A DNA stretch of 64,000 nt from Elusimicrobiota bacterium (GCA_022072025.1 JAJVIP010000002.1:101356-165355), one strand, 5' to 3'. Shown: positions 1-12,510, numbered from the stretch's first letter. A program made the numbers and translations. Notes: generated by a model not told the origin, from the sequence alone.

Positions 1-1
1 T

Positions 2-611
2 TCCGCAAATCTTATTGAGGGGCAAAAAACAGGATTCTTTCTGGATCAAAGAGACAACAGATCCGTGATGTCGAAGATGGTGACTTCGCAAAAAAAGAAA
101 CGAGTCTTGGATTTGTTTTGTTATTCGGGCGGGTGGGGCCTTCGGGCCCTCAAGGCGGGCGCGGAGTTTGTGACGTTTGTTGATGAAAGCAAGGCCGCTC
201 TGCAATTGGTGAGGGAGGGGGCGGAGCTCAATAATTTTGATTTATCGAAAATGCAATGTGTGGCGTCGGATGTCTTTAAATTTCTTGAGCGTAAGGAGGG
301 GTCCTATGATGTGGTGGTGGTTGACCCTCCGGCATTCGTGAAATCCAAAAAAAATATTCCACAAGCCCTTCGAGCGTATGAAAAACTCAACCGCCTGGCT
401 TGGCAGCAATTGAAAATGGGAGGCCTTCTTTTTACCAGCAGTTGTAGTTTTCATGTTTCAGAACAAGAATTCATGAACTTGTTGCAGGAATCTGTTGGAA
501 AAGAAAAAGGGTGGGCCCGCGTGGTTTACCGGGGAAGTCAAGCGGCCGACCATCCTGTTTTGCTCTCCATGCCGGAAACGCGTTACCTCAAATGTGTGGC
601 CCTTCAAAAAA

Positions 612-631
<20 letters not shown>
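2..631 (+). CDS. Class I SAM-dependent rRNA methyltransferase, RlmI/RlmK-like (5' end outside window)
   Basis: This is the C-terminal part of a cytosine-C5-type 23S rRNA methyltransferase of the RlmI family. The reading frame is open from base 2. The first codons encode EGQKTGFFLDQRDNR, a hallmark of the family that lies inside the protein, so the GTG at 65 is not the true start and the gene begins upstream of the window. Motif I (VLDLFCYSGGWGLRALKAGA) binds S-adenosylmethionine. The VVVDPPAFVKSKK stretch is the catalytic DPPxF motif, and LLFTSSCSFH follows as usual. The missing N-terminal part would hold the PUA RNA-binding domain. The stop codon overlaps the start of queA. The family is certain, but the exact target base cannot be told from sequence. 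Confidence 0.9.
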
Positions 632-3941
<3,310 letters not shown>

Positions 3942-3964
3942 ACAAGAAAGGAAAAGAAATACCT

Positions 3965-4438
3965 ATGAAAATATCCCCAGTTAATCGGCTCCCTTGTCGC
4001 CTCGGCAATCTTCTGGCCGGGATGAAGACTCTGAAGTCACTATCAAACCTGTTACTTTTCTCGATTGTTTTGTTGACCCAGGCCAATCATTCTCTTTGGG
4101 CCATGGCGTCTAGGCCCAATCCCGATCCATCGGCGCCGCCCCCTCCGGCTTGGGTTCAATGGTTTCCCATTTTGTTTATGGTGGTGGTTTTTTATTTCCT
4201 TCTTATTCGACCTCAATCCAAACAACGTAAAGAAAGAGAAAACTTGCTCAGCAACATTAAAAAAGGGGACCGGATTGTCACACAAGGAGGCTTGATCGTA
4301 ACCGTGGTGAACGTTTCAGCGGACGTTCTCGATATCAAGTTAAACGATGAAACAAAAGCCAAGCTGAAACGCTCGGGAGTCCAAGAGGTATTAAAACCCG
4401 AAACCCCTGTCATTGAACCGGTTCTGGTGGAAAAATGA
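3965..4438 (+). CDS. yajC: Preprotein translocase accessory subunit YajC
   Basis: YajC is the small membrane partner of SecD-SecF in the holotranslocon. The core is recognisable: a transmembrane helix ending in FYFLLIRPQSKQRKE, then the conserved basic and SH3-like part with IKKGDRIVTQGGLIVTV. At 157 residues it is longer than the usual 85-110. The extra part is N-terminal: a signal-peptide-like segment (about residues 20-47) and a proline-rich linker (PNPDPSAPPPP) before the anchor. The ATG at 3965 follows an AAGGAAAAG stretch. ATG at 4022 would remove 19 residues and start at the hydrophobic segment. The stop overlaps secD as ATGA. Confidence 0.92.
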   Translation: MKISPVNRLPCRLGNLLAGMKTLKSLSNLLLFSIVLLTQANHSLWAMASRPNPDPSAPPPPAWVQWFPILFMVVVFYFLLIRPQSKQRKERENLLSNIKKGDRIVTQGGLIVTVVNVSADVLDIKLNDETKAKLKRSGVQEVLKPETPVIEPVLVEK

Positions 4439-5874
4439 ACAACAAGCTCACCTGGAAAACCATCATCATCGTTCTTGTGGTAGGGTTTTCTCTCTATAAA
4501 CTCTATCCCAATTTTCTGTGGTACAGTCTTCCGATTGAAGAACGTCAGGAGCAAGCCAAACGAAAAAATCCACTGGTCAGAGAAGTCATCCCGTTGGGTC
4601 TTGACCTTCAAGGGGGAGTGCATTTGGTGTATCAATTGGATTTGAGCAAACTTCCAGACGTGAGCGATGAAACAGTGCATCGGGCCATTGATCAAAACAT
4701 GATCGTTATCAACAACCGGATCGATGGTCTCGGAGTGGCCAACGCTTTTGTGGCGCGTCAAGGCCGAGAGTTTATTGTCATCCAAATGCCCGGCGTCTAT
4801 GGAAGCGAAGAGGCGAAGAGTATCATTGGGAAAACAGCGCTTTTGGAATTTCGGCTGGTAAAAGACGATGAGGCCTTGGTGAAAATACTGGACGAAGTTT
4901 CTAAAAAAGGGGTGCGCCCAGAAGACGTGGTGAGCGGGCGTTTGCCTGAAGAAATAAAAAAATTGTTGCCAGCAGGAACACAGTTGTTGCCGCAACGAGA
5001 AGGCGGGTATCTTCTTGTGACTGACAAAGCGGAATTAACGGGAAAATATCTAAAGCAAGCGCGTGTGGAAATGGGCAACAGTATGACGGTGGGAGGTCTC
5101 TCCATCGGATTTGAGCTCGATGCCGAAGGGGCCACATTGTTTGAGGCGCTCACAAGTGCTCACATCAATGACCGTCTGGCCATTGTTCTTGACAGCATGA
5201 TCCAATCCGCTCCAAGAATTGAATCGCGCATCCCTGGGGGGCGCGGACAGATCACGGGAAGTTTCAACGCGCAAGAAGCCAAAACATTGGCCAATATCCT
5301 TAATTCCGGAAATCTTCAGGCTCCCATGTCGGTGGTGGAAGAACGTACGGTGGGGCCCGAGTTGGGTGAGGATTCAATTCGGGCCGGCGCGAAAGCGATG
5401 CTGGTGGGGTTCTCATTGGTCATTTTGTTTATGGTGATTTATTACAAGTTTTCGGGTCTTTTGGCGGATGCCGCCCTGCTTCTTCAAATCATCATTCTTT
5501 TCGCCATCATGACATGGATTAAAGCCACGATGACCATGCCTGGAATCGCTGGGGTCATTTTGTCATTGGCCATGAGCGTGGATGCCAACGTCATCATTAT
5601 GGAACGCATTCGAGAAGAACTTGCTCTGGGGAAGGACGTCAAATACGCCATTGAGGAAGGATATGATAAGGCCTTCTCGGCGATCTGGGACGGAAATGTG
5701 ACGGCCATATTGGCCGCGGCATTTCTGTTTCAATTTGGCACAGGCCCGGTGAAAGGATTTGGCATCACACTGATGTTGGGTTTGGCCATCTCGATGTTCA
5801 CCTGCGTTTTCGCCACAAAAATATTTTATGACGTATGGGTTTTTCTTCGCCGCCCCAAAACGCTCAGTATTTAA
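4435..5874 (+). CDS. secD: Protein translocase subunit SecD
   Basis: SecD uses the proton gradient with SecF to pull secreted proteins through SecYEG. An N-terminal helix (about residues 8-24) leads into the GLDLQGG motif (residues 55-61), a periplasmic P1 region, and a C-terminal block of about five helices with the signature SVDANVIIMERIREEL. The last part, GPVKGFGITLMLGLAISMFT, is also typical. At 479 residues it is shorter than the 615-residue E. coli protein but normal for many phyla. It overlaps yajC by 4 bp and is followed 11 bp later by secF, giving the standard yajC-secD-secF unit. Confidence 0.97.
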   Translation: MNNKLTWKTIIIVLVVGFSLYKLYPNFLWYSLPIEERQEQAKRKNPLVREVIPLGLDLQGGVHLVYQLDLSKLPDVSDETVHRAIDQNMIVINNRIDGLGVANAFVARQGREFIVIQMPGVYGSEEAKSIIGKTALLEFRLVKDDEALVKILDEVSKKGVRPEDVVSGRLPEEIKKLLPAGTQLLPQREGGYLLVTDKAELTGKYLKQARVEMGNSMTVGGLSIGFELDAEGATLFEALTSAHINDRLAIVLDSMIQSAPRIESRIPGGRGQITGSFNAQEAKTLANILNSGNLQAPMSVVEERTVGPELGEDSIRAGAKAMLVGFSLVILFMVIYYKFSGLLADAALLLQIIILFAIMTWIKATMTMPGIAGVILSLAMSVDANVIIMERIREELALGKDVKYAIEEGYDKAFSAIWDGNVTAILAAAFLFQFGTGPVKGFGITLMLGLAISMFTCVFATKIFYDVWVFLRRPKTLSI

Positions 5875-5885
5875 AGGGAGTTTCT

Positions 5886-6779
5886 ATGCAACTTTTTAAA
5901 AATACAAACATCGACTTTATAGGAAAGAAAGTTTATTGCTACGGATTGTCGCTCCTGCTGATTTTGGCGGGAATTTTCGGCATCTTGAAGGTGGGGCCTG
6001 AAATGAGCATTGAGTTCACGGGGGGAACTCTGTTGCAGATTGGGTTTAAAGAACTCCCTCCGATCGATCAAATTCGATCCTCCCTGAATGAGGGCGGATT
6101 TGAGGGCTTTTCACTTCAAACGCAACCGGCCGATCATTCGATTATTGTTCGTTTGAAACAGGGCCAACAATCAAAGGAAGACATTACCGCGCGTCTGCTC
6201 AAAACGTTGCAATCTTCATTTTCGGGGAATGTGAAAGAATTGCCAGACCGGGTTGAATTTGTGGGTCCCGTGATCGGTAAAAAGCTCGCCATGGATGCGC
6301 TCATCGCCATCCTGGGCTCGTTGCTCGTCATCGTTATTTATGTCGCGATCCGGTTCAAGAACTGGATATGGGGGGCCGTTGGAGTTTTGGCTTTGGCTCA
6401 TGATGTTTTCATAACTTTCGGGTTGTTGGTCTTCCTTCATAGAGAGATAACCCTCGTCGTTATCGCGGCGCTTCTGACTCTGGCCGGTTATTCCATCAAC
6501 GACACCATCGTCATTTTCGACCGTGTTCGAGAGAATATCCGGTCCTCGCGAAAAGAATCCCTACGCGATTTATACAATCGGAGCATCAATGAGACGCTGA
6601 GCCGCACCTTGATCACCTCCTTTATCGCTTTGATCACCTCTTCCAGTCTCTTTTTTGGAGGAGAGGTTCTATTCGATTTCGCGGCCGCGATGACTTTTGG
6701 TATTTTAATTGGATCCTACTCGACCATCGGGGTGGCCATCACGTTGATCCATCAATGGGAAATGGCTCGGAAGGCATAA
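5886..6779 (+). CDS. secF: Protein translocase subunit SecF
   Basis: SecF is the partner of SecD. It starts with the family pattern of a short cytosolic segment containing NIDFIGKK, a first helix, then SIEFTGGTLLQI in the periplasmic region. Five further helices include AGYSINDTIVIFDRVREN and the region with DLYNRSINETLSRTL. The reading frame is open further upstream inside secD, but ATG 5886 is preceded by AGGGAG at 5875-5880 with proper spacing, so it is the likely start (297 residues). Confidence 0.97.
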   Translation: MQLFKNTNIDFIGKKVYCYGLSLLLILAGIFGILKVGPEMSIEFTGGTLLQIGFKELPPIDQIRSSLNEGGFEGFSLQTQPADHSIIVRLKQGQQSKEDITARLLKTLQSSFSGNVKELPDRVEFVGPVIGKKLAMDALIAILGSLLVIVIYVAIRFKNWIWGAVGVLALAHDVFITFGLLVFLHREITLVVIAALLTLAGYSINDTIVIFDRVRENIRSSRKESLRDLYNRSINETLSRTLITSFIALITSSSLFFGGEVLFDFAAAMTFGILIGSYSTIGVAITLIHQWEMARKA

Positions 6780-6792
6780 GGCCCCGCAAAAA

Positions 6793-7407
6793 ATGAAAGT
6801 AAAAAAATTCCGCATAAAGTCCCGGCTTTCTTCGGTGGCCCGTATATTGAAAATTATTATGGGAGTGAAACAATTGCCGGAGGAACTTGAAGAGTCTTTG
6901 CTTTCTGAGAGTGAAGCATTTTTGAAACATGTGGTTCCGTCAGCCTTCTACACCACTTGGGCTCAGGAAGATGTTCCCTCAGTTCTTAAACCCTCCCTTC
7001 AACAAGCCGGCTTATCCAAAGCTATTGCGGTGAGTGCCCTTGTGGCCACCATTGGATCCGGAGCGGAAGATTACTTGTCGGAGCTTCTCATGAAAGGGGA
7101 AACACAACGCTCCTTGGTTGTTACGGCCCTCAGTGAAGACGCGGCCGATGCCTCCCTTCATTTTCTTATGCGACTCTTAACGGATGACGCCAAAAACGAT
7201 GACTGTGATCTTTCCGATCCCGTTCTTGTATCCGACCCCATTTTCCTTACCGAAATCCTACCGCTGGTGGAAGCCCAACAAGAAGGGGTGACGGTAGATC
7301 ATGCTCAGCATCTTTCTCCTCGATTCACCCGGATTGCCCTTATGGCTTGGTGGCCCATGTCGAAAAAGAAACGCGCTTCATTGGCATCAAAGAAAAAACT
7401 CGCCTGA
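6793..7407 (+). CDS. Unrecognised protein, possibly related to the methionine synthase activation domain
   Basis: I do not recognise this 204-residue protein with confidence. It has a basic N-terminus, no signal peptide and no obvious membrane helix. The order of elements AVSALVATIGSGAEDYLSEL, then RSLVVTALSEDAADA, then LPLVEAQQEGVTVDHAQHLSP resembles the stand-alone vitamin-B12-dependent methionine synthase activation-domain family. In that family an AVTIG strand, a small alpha-helical middle and a GVxLTExxMLxP strand follow in the same order. That similarity is by eye only. It begins 13 bp after secF and its end overlaps or abuts the DUF374-WaaA gene, so it is probably translated from the same message. 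Confidence 0.55.
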   Translation: MKVKKFRIKSRLSSVARILKIIMGVKQLPEELEESLLSESEAFLKHVVPSAFYTTWAQEDVPSVLKPSLQQAGLSKAIAVSALVATIGSGAEDYLSELLMKGETQRSLVVTALSEDAADASLHFLMRLLTDDAKNDDCDLSDPVLVSDPIFLTEILPLVEAQQEGVTVDHAQHLSPRFTRIALMAWWPMSKKKRASLASKKKLA

Positions 7408-9374
7408 ACTCAGCAAAGCCCAAAGCAAGTTTGATTCACATATTGGCCGGCTGGGTGGGAGCCGGATATCTTTATCTGGTGGGAAAAACCTCGTTTGTCC
7501 ACGAATGGGATGATTCCTGCTTTCTTGAATTCCGTCGAAAACTAAAACCCGCCATTTACGCCTTCTGGCACAACGCGCAGGTTTTTCTGGCCTACGCGCA
7601 TCGATCGGAGGGGGTCCATATTATCGTGAGCCGGAGCAAAGATGGGGAATATATAGCGCAAGTCATGAAACGTTTGGGACTTAACGCGGTTCGGGGGTCA
7701 AGCAGTCGTGGGGGGGAATTGGCTCTTCGTGAATTGTGCGATCTGTCGGAAAACGGAAAACAAATCGGATTTACTCCCGATGGTCCGCGGGGGCCAGTGC
7801 AAACTGTTCATGGAGGCGTTGTGATGGCCGCGCAGAAATCAGGCGTGCCCATAATCCCAGCAACCTTTGTTTCAACCCGAGCGATCATTTTTAACAGTTG
7901 GGACAAATTTATGATGCCGCTCCCTTTTTCCCGGATTGTGGTGGCCCACGGCCGCCCTTTTTATATTCCAAAAGACATGGTACTTGAAAAGGCGCAAACC
8001 TTGGTTCGCGAAGCTTTAAATAAAAATGTTCAGGAAGCGGAAATTGTAAAGCGTCAACTGCCCTCTTGGTTCGAAAGTTTCATGGGCGCTGTGTTGTACG
8101 GTTTTTACACCGTTCTTTCGCTTGTTTTTATTCCCGTTGTTTTTATTTTCTCTCTCTTTCGATTTGGAGGAAAAAGAACCTTGTCATTTCTGACAGAACG
8201 GCTTATTCCTCCTGTTCCGATTTCCAGCGGAAAAAAACGGGTGTGGTTGCACGCCGCCTCGGTGGGAGAATGGCAAGCCCTCCGACCCGTTTTACGGCAT
8301 CTCAAAAAGAACCCGCTGCTCGAGTTGATCCTCACAGTCAGCACTCCAGAAGCCAGGCAGTTGGTGAAAAGAGAACAACCTGAAATTCATGTTCAACTTT
8401 TGCCACTCGATTATCCTTTTGTTGTTTCTTCATGGATTAAGCGACTGTGTCCGGCAATGGTTGGAATTGTGGAGACAGAGTTGTGGCCTCGATTGTTAAT
8501 CAATCTAAAAAAGAATCGAATTCCAGTGATGCTGATCAATGGAAGGTTGTCGGATAAGAGTCGGTCTGGCTGGGGTTTGTTTCGTCCGCTTGCAGAGAGA
8601 ATTTTGTCCTCATTTTCGGTTTTGTTTGTGCGAACGGAACTGGACGGTCGGCGATTTGTGGAATTGGGCGCTCCGCCTCAACGGATAAGAGTTGCGGGAA
8701 ACACAAAAATCGACAATTTGACCCCGCGTTATCCTTCCCAAGAAGCACAACAGGAAAAAATGCGTCTCCGAAATGAAATTTTGGGATCCTCTGATGGTAT
8801 TTTGGTTGTGGCCTCAAGCACGTGGGCGGGTGAGGAAAAAAATCTTTTGAGTATTTTTTCTAAAAAGACTGAAAATCGTCTGAGGTTGATTATAGCTCCT
8901 CGTCGACTCGAAAGAATTTCTGAGGTGGTTCGATTGCTGGGGGGGGTGCCTCAGTCTTGGTCCCTTTGGAGCAAAGTTAAAGAATCGCATTCCTGGGAGT
9001 CCGATATATTGCTTGTGGATACGCTCGGTGACTTGAAAGAATTAACGGCCTTGGGCGACATTGGATTTGTTGGCGGTAGTTTGGTTTCGCATGGCGGTCA
9101 AAATCCTCTGGAGTCGGCGGCGAGCGGAATCCCCGTTCTTTTTGGTCCGTCCATGGAAAATTTTCATGAGGAAGCGCGAGATCTCAAGGCTGTAGGGGCC
9201 GCTAGACAAGCTCGGCATGAGGAGGATGTCGTGAATGATATTTTTGAGTTGGCCACCGACGAATCTCTGCGCCTCAGTATGGGAGCGGCAGGGGTTCATT
9301 ATATTGAATCCAAACAAGGGGCCGCTTTGCGAGCGGCCGAAGCCATGAATGAACTTTTACAGGGCGTATGTTAG
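7404..9374 (+). CDS. waaA: DUF374 acyltransferase-like domain fused to Kdo transferase (WaaA/KdtA)
   Basis: Two envelope enzymes are joined in one frame. About the first 215 residues form a DUF374 (LPLAT-like) domain, with AFWHNAQVFLAY (acyltransferase-type His) and FTPDGPRGP. A hydrophobic helix (GFYTVLSLVFIPVVFIFSLF) follows and is the usual N-terminal anchor of WaaA. The remaining part is a complete GT30 Kdo transferase: VWLHAASVGEWQA, VETELWPRLL, LINGRLSDKS, GNTKIDNL and GGSLVSHGGQNPLE. WaaA adds Kdo to lipid IVA. The start is uncertain. The frame opens at TTG 7347, which would overlap the previous gene by 61 bp. CTG 7404 overlaps its stop as CTGA, in the style of this window. TTG 7431 begins just before the first hydrophobic segment. 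I use 7404. Confidence 0.88.
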   Translation: MNSAKPKASLIHILAGWVGAGYLYLVGKTSFVHEWDDSCFLEFRRKLKPAIYAFWHNAQVFLAYAHRSEGVHIIVSRSKDGEYIAQVMKRLGLNAVRGSSSRGGELALRELCDLSENGKQIGFTPDGPRGPVQTVHGGVVMAAQKSGVPIIPATFVSTRAIIFNSWDKFMMPLPFSRIVVAHGRPFYIPKDMVLEKAQTLVREALNKNVQEAEIVKRQLPSWFESFMGAVLYGFYTVLSLVFIPVVFIFSLFRFGGKRTLSFLTERLIPPVPISSGKKRVWLHAASVGEWQALRPVLRHLKKNPLLELILTVSTPEARQLVKREQPEIHVQLLPLDYPFVVSSWIKRLCPAMVGIVETELWPRLLINLKKNRIPVMLINGRLSDKSRSGWGLFRPLAERILSSFSVLFVRTELDGRRFVELGAPPQRIRVAGNTKIDNLTPRYPSQEAQQEKMRLRNEILGSSDGILVVASSTWAGEEKNLLSIFSKKTENRLRLIIAPRRLERISEVVRLLGGVPQSWSLWSKVKESHSWESDILLVDTLGDLKELTALGDIGFVGGSLVSHGGQNPLESAASGIPVLFGPSMENFHEEARDLKAVGAARQARHEEDVVNDIFELATDESLRLSMGAAGVHYIESKQGAALRAAEAMNELLQGVC

Positions 9375-9387
9375 GTTCCCCAAAATC

Positions 9388-10413
9388 ATGAAAATATTGG
9401 TCATTCGATTTTCCAGTTTGGGGGATGTGGTATTAACCACCGCGCTCTATCCCAATTTGCGGGCCAGGTGGCCTGAATCACAAGTAACCGTGTTGACGCG
9501 TCCCGCTTTTGTTTCGGTATTTGATGGAAATCCTTTTGTGGATCACGTGCGTTTATTTGATCCCACCCAACAAACGTTTTCCAAATTGGCCGATGAAATC
9601 CGAATGGAGAAATTTGATGTGATCATAGACTTGCACGGTAACCTGCGGTCCTGGATCATTCGGCTTCTTGCCGGAGGCCCGATGACGGTTGTGGTTGACA
9701 AAGCCACTTGGGCGCGGAATATGGTTCTATATTTCAAACGAACGCCGTCTTCTCTGAAACGATCCGTTCGCGAAAGAATTTTGGATTGTCTTAAACCCCT
9801 GGACGTTCCTTTGGTTCATGAAGATACGCAACTCTATCCTCAAAATATCTCTGGAGTTCTTTCCGCTCACGGAATTGAGCCAAAAAAGAAATTGATTGGC
9901 GTGGCGCCGGGCGCCAAACACAAGACGAAACGTTGGCTTCCTGATCGATTTGCTGATGCCGCAAACCGCTTGGGAGCCTTTCCAAACGCGGAGATTGTGA
10001 TTCTGGGAGATAAAAGTGACAGAGAAGCCGCTGAGCAAGTGTCAAAGTTGGTTCGGGTTCCCTGTAAAAATTTGGCGGGATGGACTGATTTGAAAGAGTT
10101 GATCGATATCATGTCTCAACTTTCCCTTTTGCTCACCAATGATTCGGGGCTCATGCATGTGGCCGAGGCGCTTAAGGTTCCTCTTGTGGCGGTATTTGGA
10201 CCCACGGTGCGCGCTTTTGGGTTTGCCCCTTATCGCGCCACCTCCCGAGTGGCTGAAGTGGTGAACCTGGCATGCCGACCCTGCACCCTTCATGGCGACG
10301 AAAGATGTCCGTTGGGGCATCACCAATGTATGATGGATATCGATGTGAATGCGGTTCTCTATGTGGCGTCTGATTTGTTGGAAGAGGCCCAGGGGGTGGT
10401 TCAGTCGTCATGA
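9388..10413 (+). CDS. Glycosyltransferase family 9, heptosyltransferase-like
   Basis: This is a GT9 enzyme of the LPS heptosyltransferase type, which moves ADP-heptose or a related sugar to the Kdo-lipid A core. The N-terminus MKILVIRFSSLGDVVLTT is typical of WaaC/WaaF. The C-terminal nucleotide-sugar domain has LLLTNDSGLMHVAEAL and AVFGPT, followed by the cysteine pattern CRPCxL..CPLGHHQCM seen in many GT9 proteins. ATG 9388 fits the family start. The in-frame ATG at 9349 lies inside the previous gene. It is translationally linked to waaA (13 bp gap) and overlaps the next glycosyltransferase by 4 bp. Acceptor and heptose type cannot be told. Confidence 0.92.
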   Translation: MKILVIRFSSLGDVVLTTALYPNLRARWPESQVTVLTRPAFVSVFDGNPFVDHVRLFDPTQQTFSKLADEIRMEKFDVIIDLHGNLRSWIIRLLAGGPMTVVVDKATWARNMVLYFKRTPSSLKRSVRERILDCLKPLDVPLVHEDTQLYPQNISGVLSAHGIEPKKKLIGVAPGAKHKTKRWLPDRFADAANRLGAFPNAEIVILGDKSDREAAEQVSKLVRVPCKNLAGWTDLKELIDIMSQLSLLLTNDSGLMHVAEALKVPLVAVFGPTVRAFGFAPYRATSRVAEVVNLACRPCTLHGDERCPLGHHQCMMDIDVNAVLYVASDLLEEAQGVVQSS

Positions 10414-11447
10414 AAATTTTGCATTTGCTCGATGAACGTTGGGATTCGGGCCTCACCCAATATGCCCTTCAAATAACCCAGTTGCTTTCTCAGGCGGGGC
10501 ATGACGCTTGCCTCGGAGTTCTTTCCGAGAAAAAACCAGCTCAAATGGCCCGCGCGATGGGCTTAAATGTTTATTCGATAGATTCCCTTCTTTCATTTCG
10601 GCGGTTACTTCATGCGAAATCCTGGGACATTATCAACGCGCACACCGGCCGAACCCACACGTGGGCCTTGGCGCTTGGTCCCCGTGACGTTCCAATCGTT
10701 CGAACCAGAGGCGATGCGCGTCCGTTAAGTTCGCATCCACTGGCTCGTTTTCTCTATTCTAAAACGGCCGCTGTCATTGCGGCCTCCGCGCACATAGCCC
10801 GCTCGTATGAAGAGACGTTGGGTTTGGGAGAAAATATCGTTCAGGTTGTATATCCCTCTGTGACGGTTGATTTGGATCCAAATCCCCTCCCATTGAACAA
10901 GATTGGAATTTTGGGACGGTTGGACCCCGTGAAGGGACATGCGGCGTTTTTGGAAGCGGCGGCAGATGTGGTGAAAGAGGTCCCACAGGCACAATTTTTG
11001 ATCGCTGGAAAGGAGGCCAATGTCACCTTTGATCTTCTTCACAACCAAATAAAAGAGTTGGGGATCGAGAAATCCGTGAGCTATCGGGGATATCAAGCTT
11101 CCGCGAGAGATTTCATGAGAAGTTGTTCTTTGGGCGTAATTGCTTCGATTGGAAGCGAAGAAATATCTCGGGCCTGTCTTGAATGGATGTCGGTGGGGCG
11201 CGCGGTGGTGGGAACCTTGGTGGGGTGTTTACCGGAGCTCATAGAACCCAATGAAACAGGTTTTTTGGTTTCGCCCGGTGACGGTTCCGCTATGGGAGAG
11301 GCCATTTTGAAGCTTTTGAGGGAACCAGAGAAAATCGAACGACTGGGGAACAATGCCCTCGCCTTGGCCGAATCCAAATACAGTCCTGAGATTCAACTGA
11401 GTAAAACTCTGGGAGTTTATGGAAGCATTGCGCATCGCGCACATTGA
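10410..11447 (+). CDS. Glycosyltransferase family 4 (GT-B)
   Basis: A retaining GT-B glycosyltransferase of about 345 residues. The N-terminal acceptor domain is less conserved (WDSGLTQYALQITQLLSQAGH; INAHTGRTHTW). The C-terminal domain is typical of GT4: IGILGRLDPVKGHAAFLEAA, FLIAGKEAN, then the EX7E-like catalytic region with EEISRACLEWMSVGRAVVGT and GCLPELIEPNETGFLVSPGD. It overlaps the GT9 gene as ATGA and the next GT4 gene by about 29 bp. Together these three likely build the inner or outer LPS core. The sugar is unknown. Confidence 0.88.
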   Translation: MKILHLLDERWDSGLTQYALQITQLLSQAGHDACLGVLSEKKPAQMARAMGLNVYSIDSLLSFRRLLHAKSWDIINAHTGRTHTWALALGPRDVPIVRTRGDARPLSSHPLARFLYSKTAAVIAASAHIARSYEETLGLGENIVQVVYPSVTVDLDPNPLPLNKIGILGRLDPVKGHAAFLEAAADVVKEVPQAQFLIAGKEANVTFDLLHNQIKELGIEKSVSYRGYQASARDFMRSCSLGVIASIGSEEISRACLEWMSVGRAVVGTLVGCLPELIEPNETGFLVSPGDGSAMGEAILKLLREPEKIERLGNNALALAESKYSPEIQLSKTLGVYGSIAHRAH

Positions 11448-12510
11448 CACCGAAAGATCGTGGCGCGGAGGAGAACAGCAGGTTCTCTCATTGATGGAGG
11501 GTCTCAAAGCCCGCGGTCATTTAAATGTTCTGGTCTCTCGCAAGGGGAGTCCGTTGAGTGAGAGGGCTCGCGAAGTGGCTGAGATCATGGAAGTTCACCC
11601 GTGGGGGGAATGGGATTTTGTTACGGCGCACTTTGTGAATCAGAGGATCAAAAAACAGAATATTCAAGTGCTCCATGCTCACACGGGCCATGGGGTATCC
11701 TTGGCTGTTTTATCCCGTTTGGGAACCCGTATTCCAATTGTGGCCACGCGCCGGGTGGATTTTCCTGTCGGTCAAAATCTTTTTTCAAGATGGAAGTATT
11801 CACAGCTGAATCATATGGTGGCTATTTCAAAGGGCGTCCAAAAGGTTTTGATTGAAAGCGATGTCCCGGAACGAAAAATTACCGTCGTTCCAAGTGGGGT
11901 GGATTTTAAACGTTATGAACGCGTTCAACCGTTCACCAAAGATAAACTGGGAGTTCCGGAAAGCCATTTTTTGATTGGTCAAGTGGCTGCCTTGGCCCCC
12001 CATAAAGATCAAAATAATTTTTTAGAGGCCTTAGCGATCTTTAGAAAAGAGGTTCCATCATTTAAAGCGATCATTGTTGGAGAGGGGGAATTAAAACCCC
12101 AATTGGAGAGAAAGATCAGGTCGCTGGGCCTTGAAAACCACATTCAATTGTTGGGATTTAAAGAAAATCCCTTGGACTATTTGGCCGCATTTGACGTGTT
12201 TTGTCTCTCCTCCAAAGAGGAGGGGCTCGGAACATCGATTTTAGATGCCATGGCTCTGCATGTCCCCGTTGTGGCCACTGCGGTGGGGGGAATTCCTGAA
12301 TTGGTGGAGCCTGGTATAACCGGATATTTGGCCAAGCCTCAGGATCCCGCGGCGTTGGCCGAGTCGCTACTTTTGGCATATAAGGCAGGCCCTAAAACTC
12401 AAGAGATCGTGGAAAATGCAGCTAAAAAGGTCAAAAAATTCGATATTTTGGAGACCATCACGAAAATGGAACGTATTTACACCCAATTATCCACAGCTTT
12501 ATCCACATAA
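11419..12510 (+). CDS. Glycosyltransferase family 4 (GT-B)
   Basis: A second GT4 enzyme (363 residues), a diverged relative of its neighbour. The donor loop is TERSWRGGEQQVLSLMEGL. The C-terminal domain has VAALAPHKDQNNFLEAL, IIVGEGELKPQL, LGFKENPLDYLAAFDVF, the catalytic EX7E stretch KEEGLGTSILDAMAL, and VVATAVGGIPELVEPGITGY. Both GT4 proteins also share an AHTGH/AHTGR motif in the acceptor domain, which suggests a gene duplication. ATG 11419 gives a 29-bp overlap; TTG 11428 is possible. The last codons lie in a cluster of DnaA-box-like 9-mers, and a 226-bp gap follows, so this gene probably ends the transcription unit. Confidence 0.9.
   Translation: MEALRIAHIDTERSWRGGEQQVLSLMEGLKARGHLNVLVSRKGSPLSERAREVAEIMEVHPWGEWDFVTAHFVNQRIKKQNIQVLHAHTGHGVSLAVLSRLGTRIPIVATRRVDFPVGQNLFSRWKYSQLNHMVAISKGVQKVLIESDVPERKITVVPSGVDFKRYERVQPFTKDKLGVPESHFLIGQVAALAPHKDQNNFLEALAIFRKEVPSFKAIIVGEGELKPQLERKIRSLGLENHIQLLGFKENPLDYLAAFDVFCLSSKEEGLGTSILDAMALHVPVVATAVGGIPELVEPGITGYLAKPQDPAALAESLLLAYKAGPKTQEIVENAAKKVKKFDILETITKMERIYTQLSTALST

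Noticed and set aside
4213-4995. 260-aa open frame on the minus strand over yajC/secD
   Set aside because: It is antisense to well-supported secD and yajC, has no family motif and no plausible start context.
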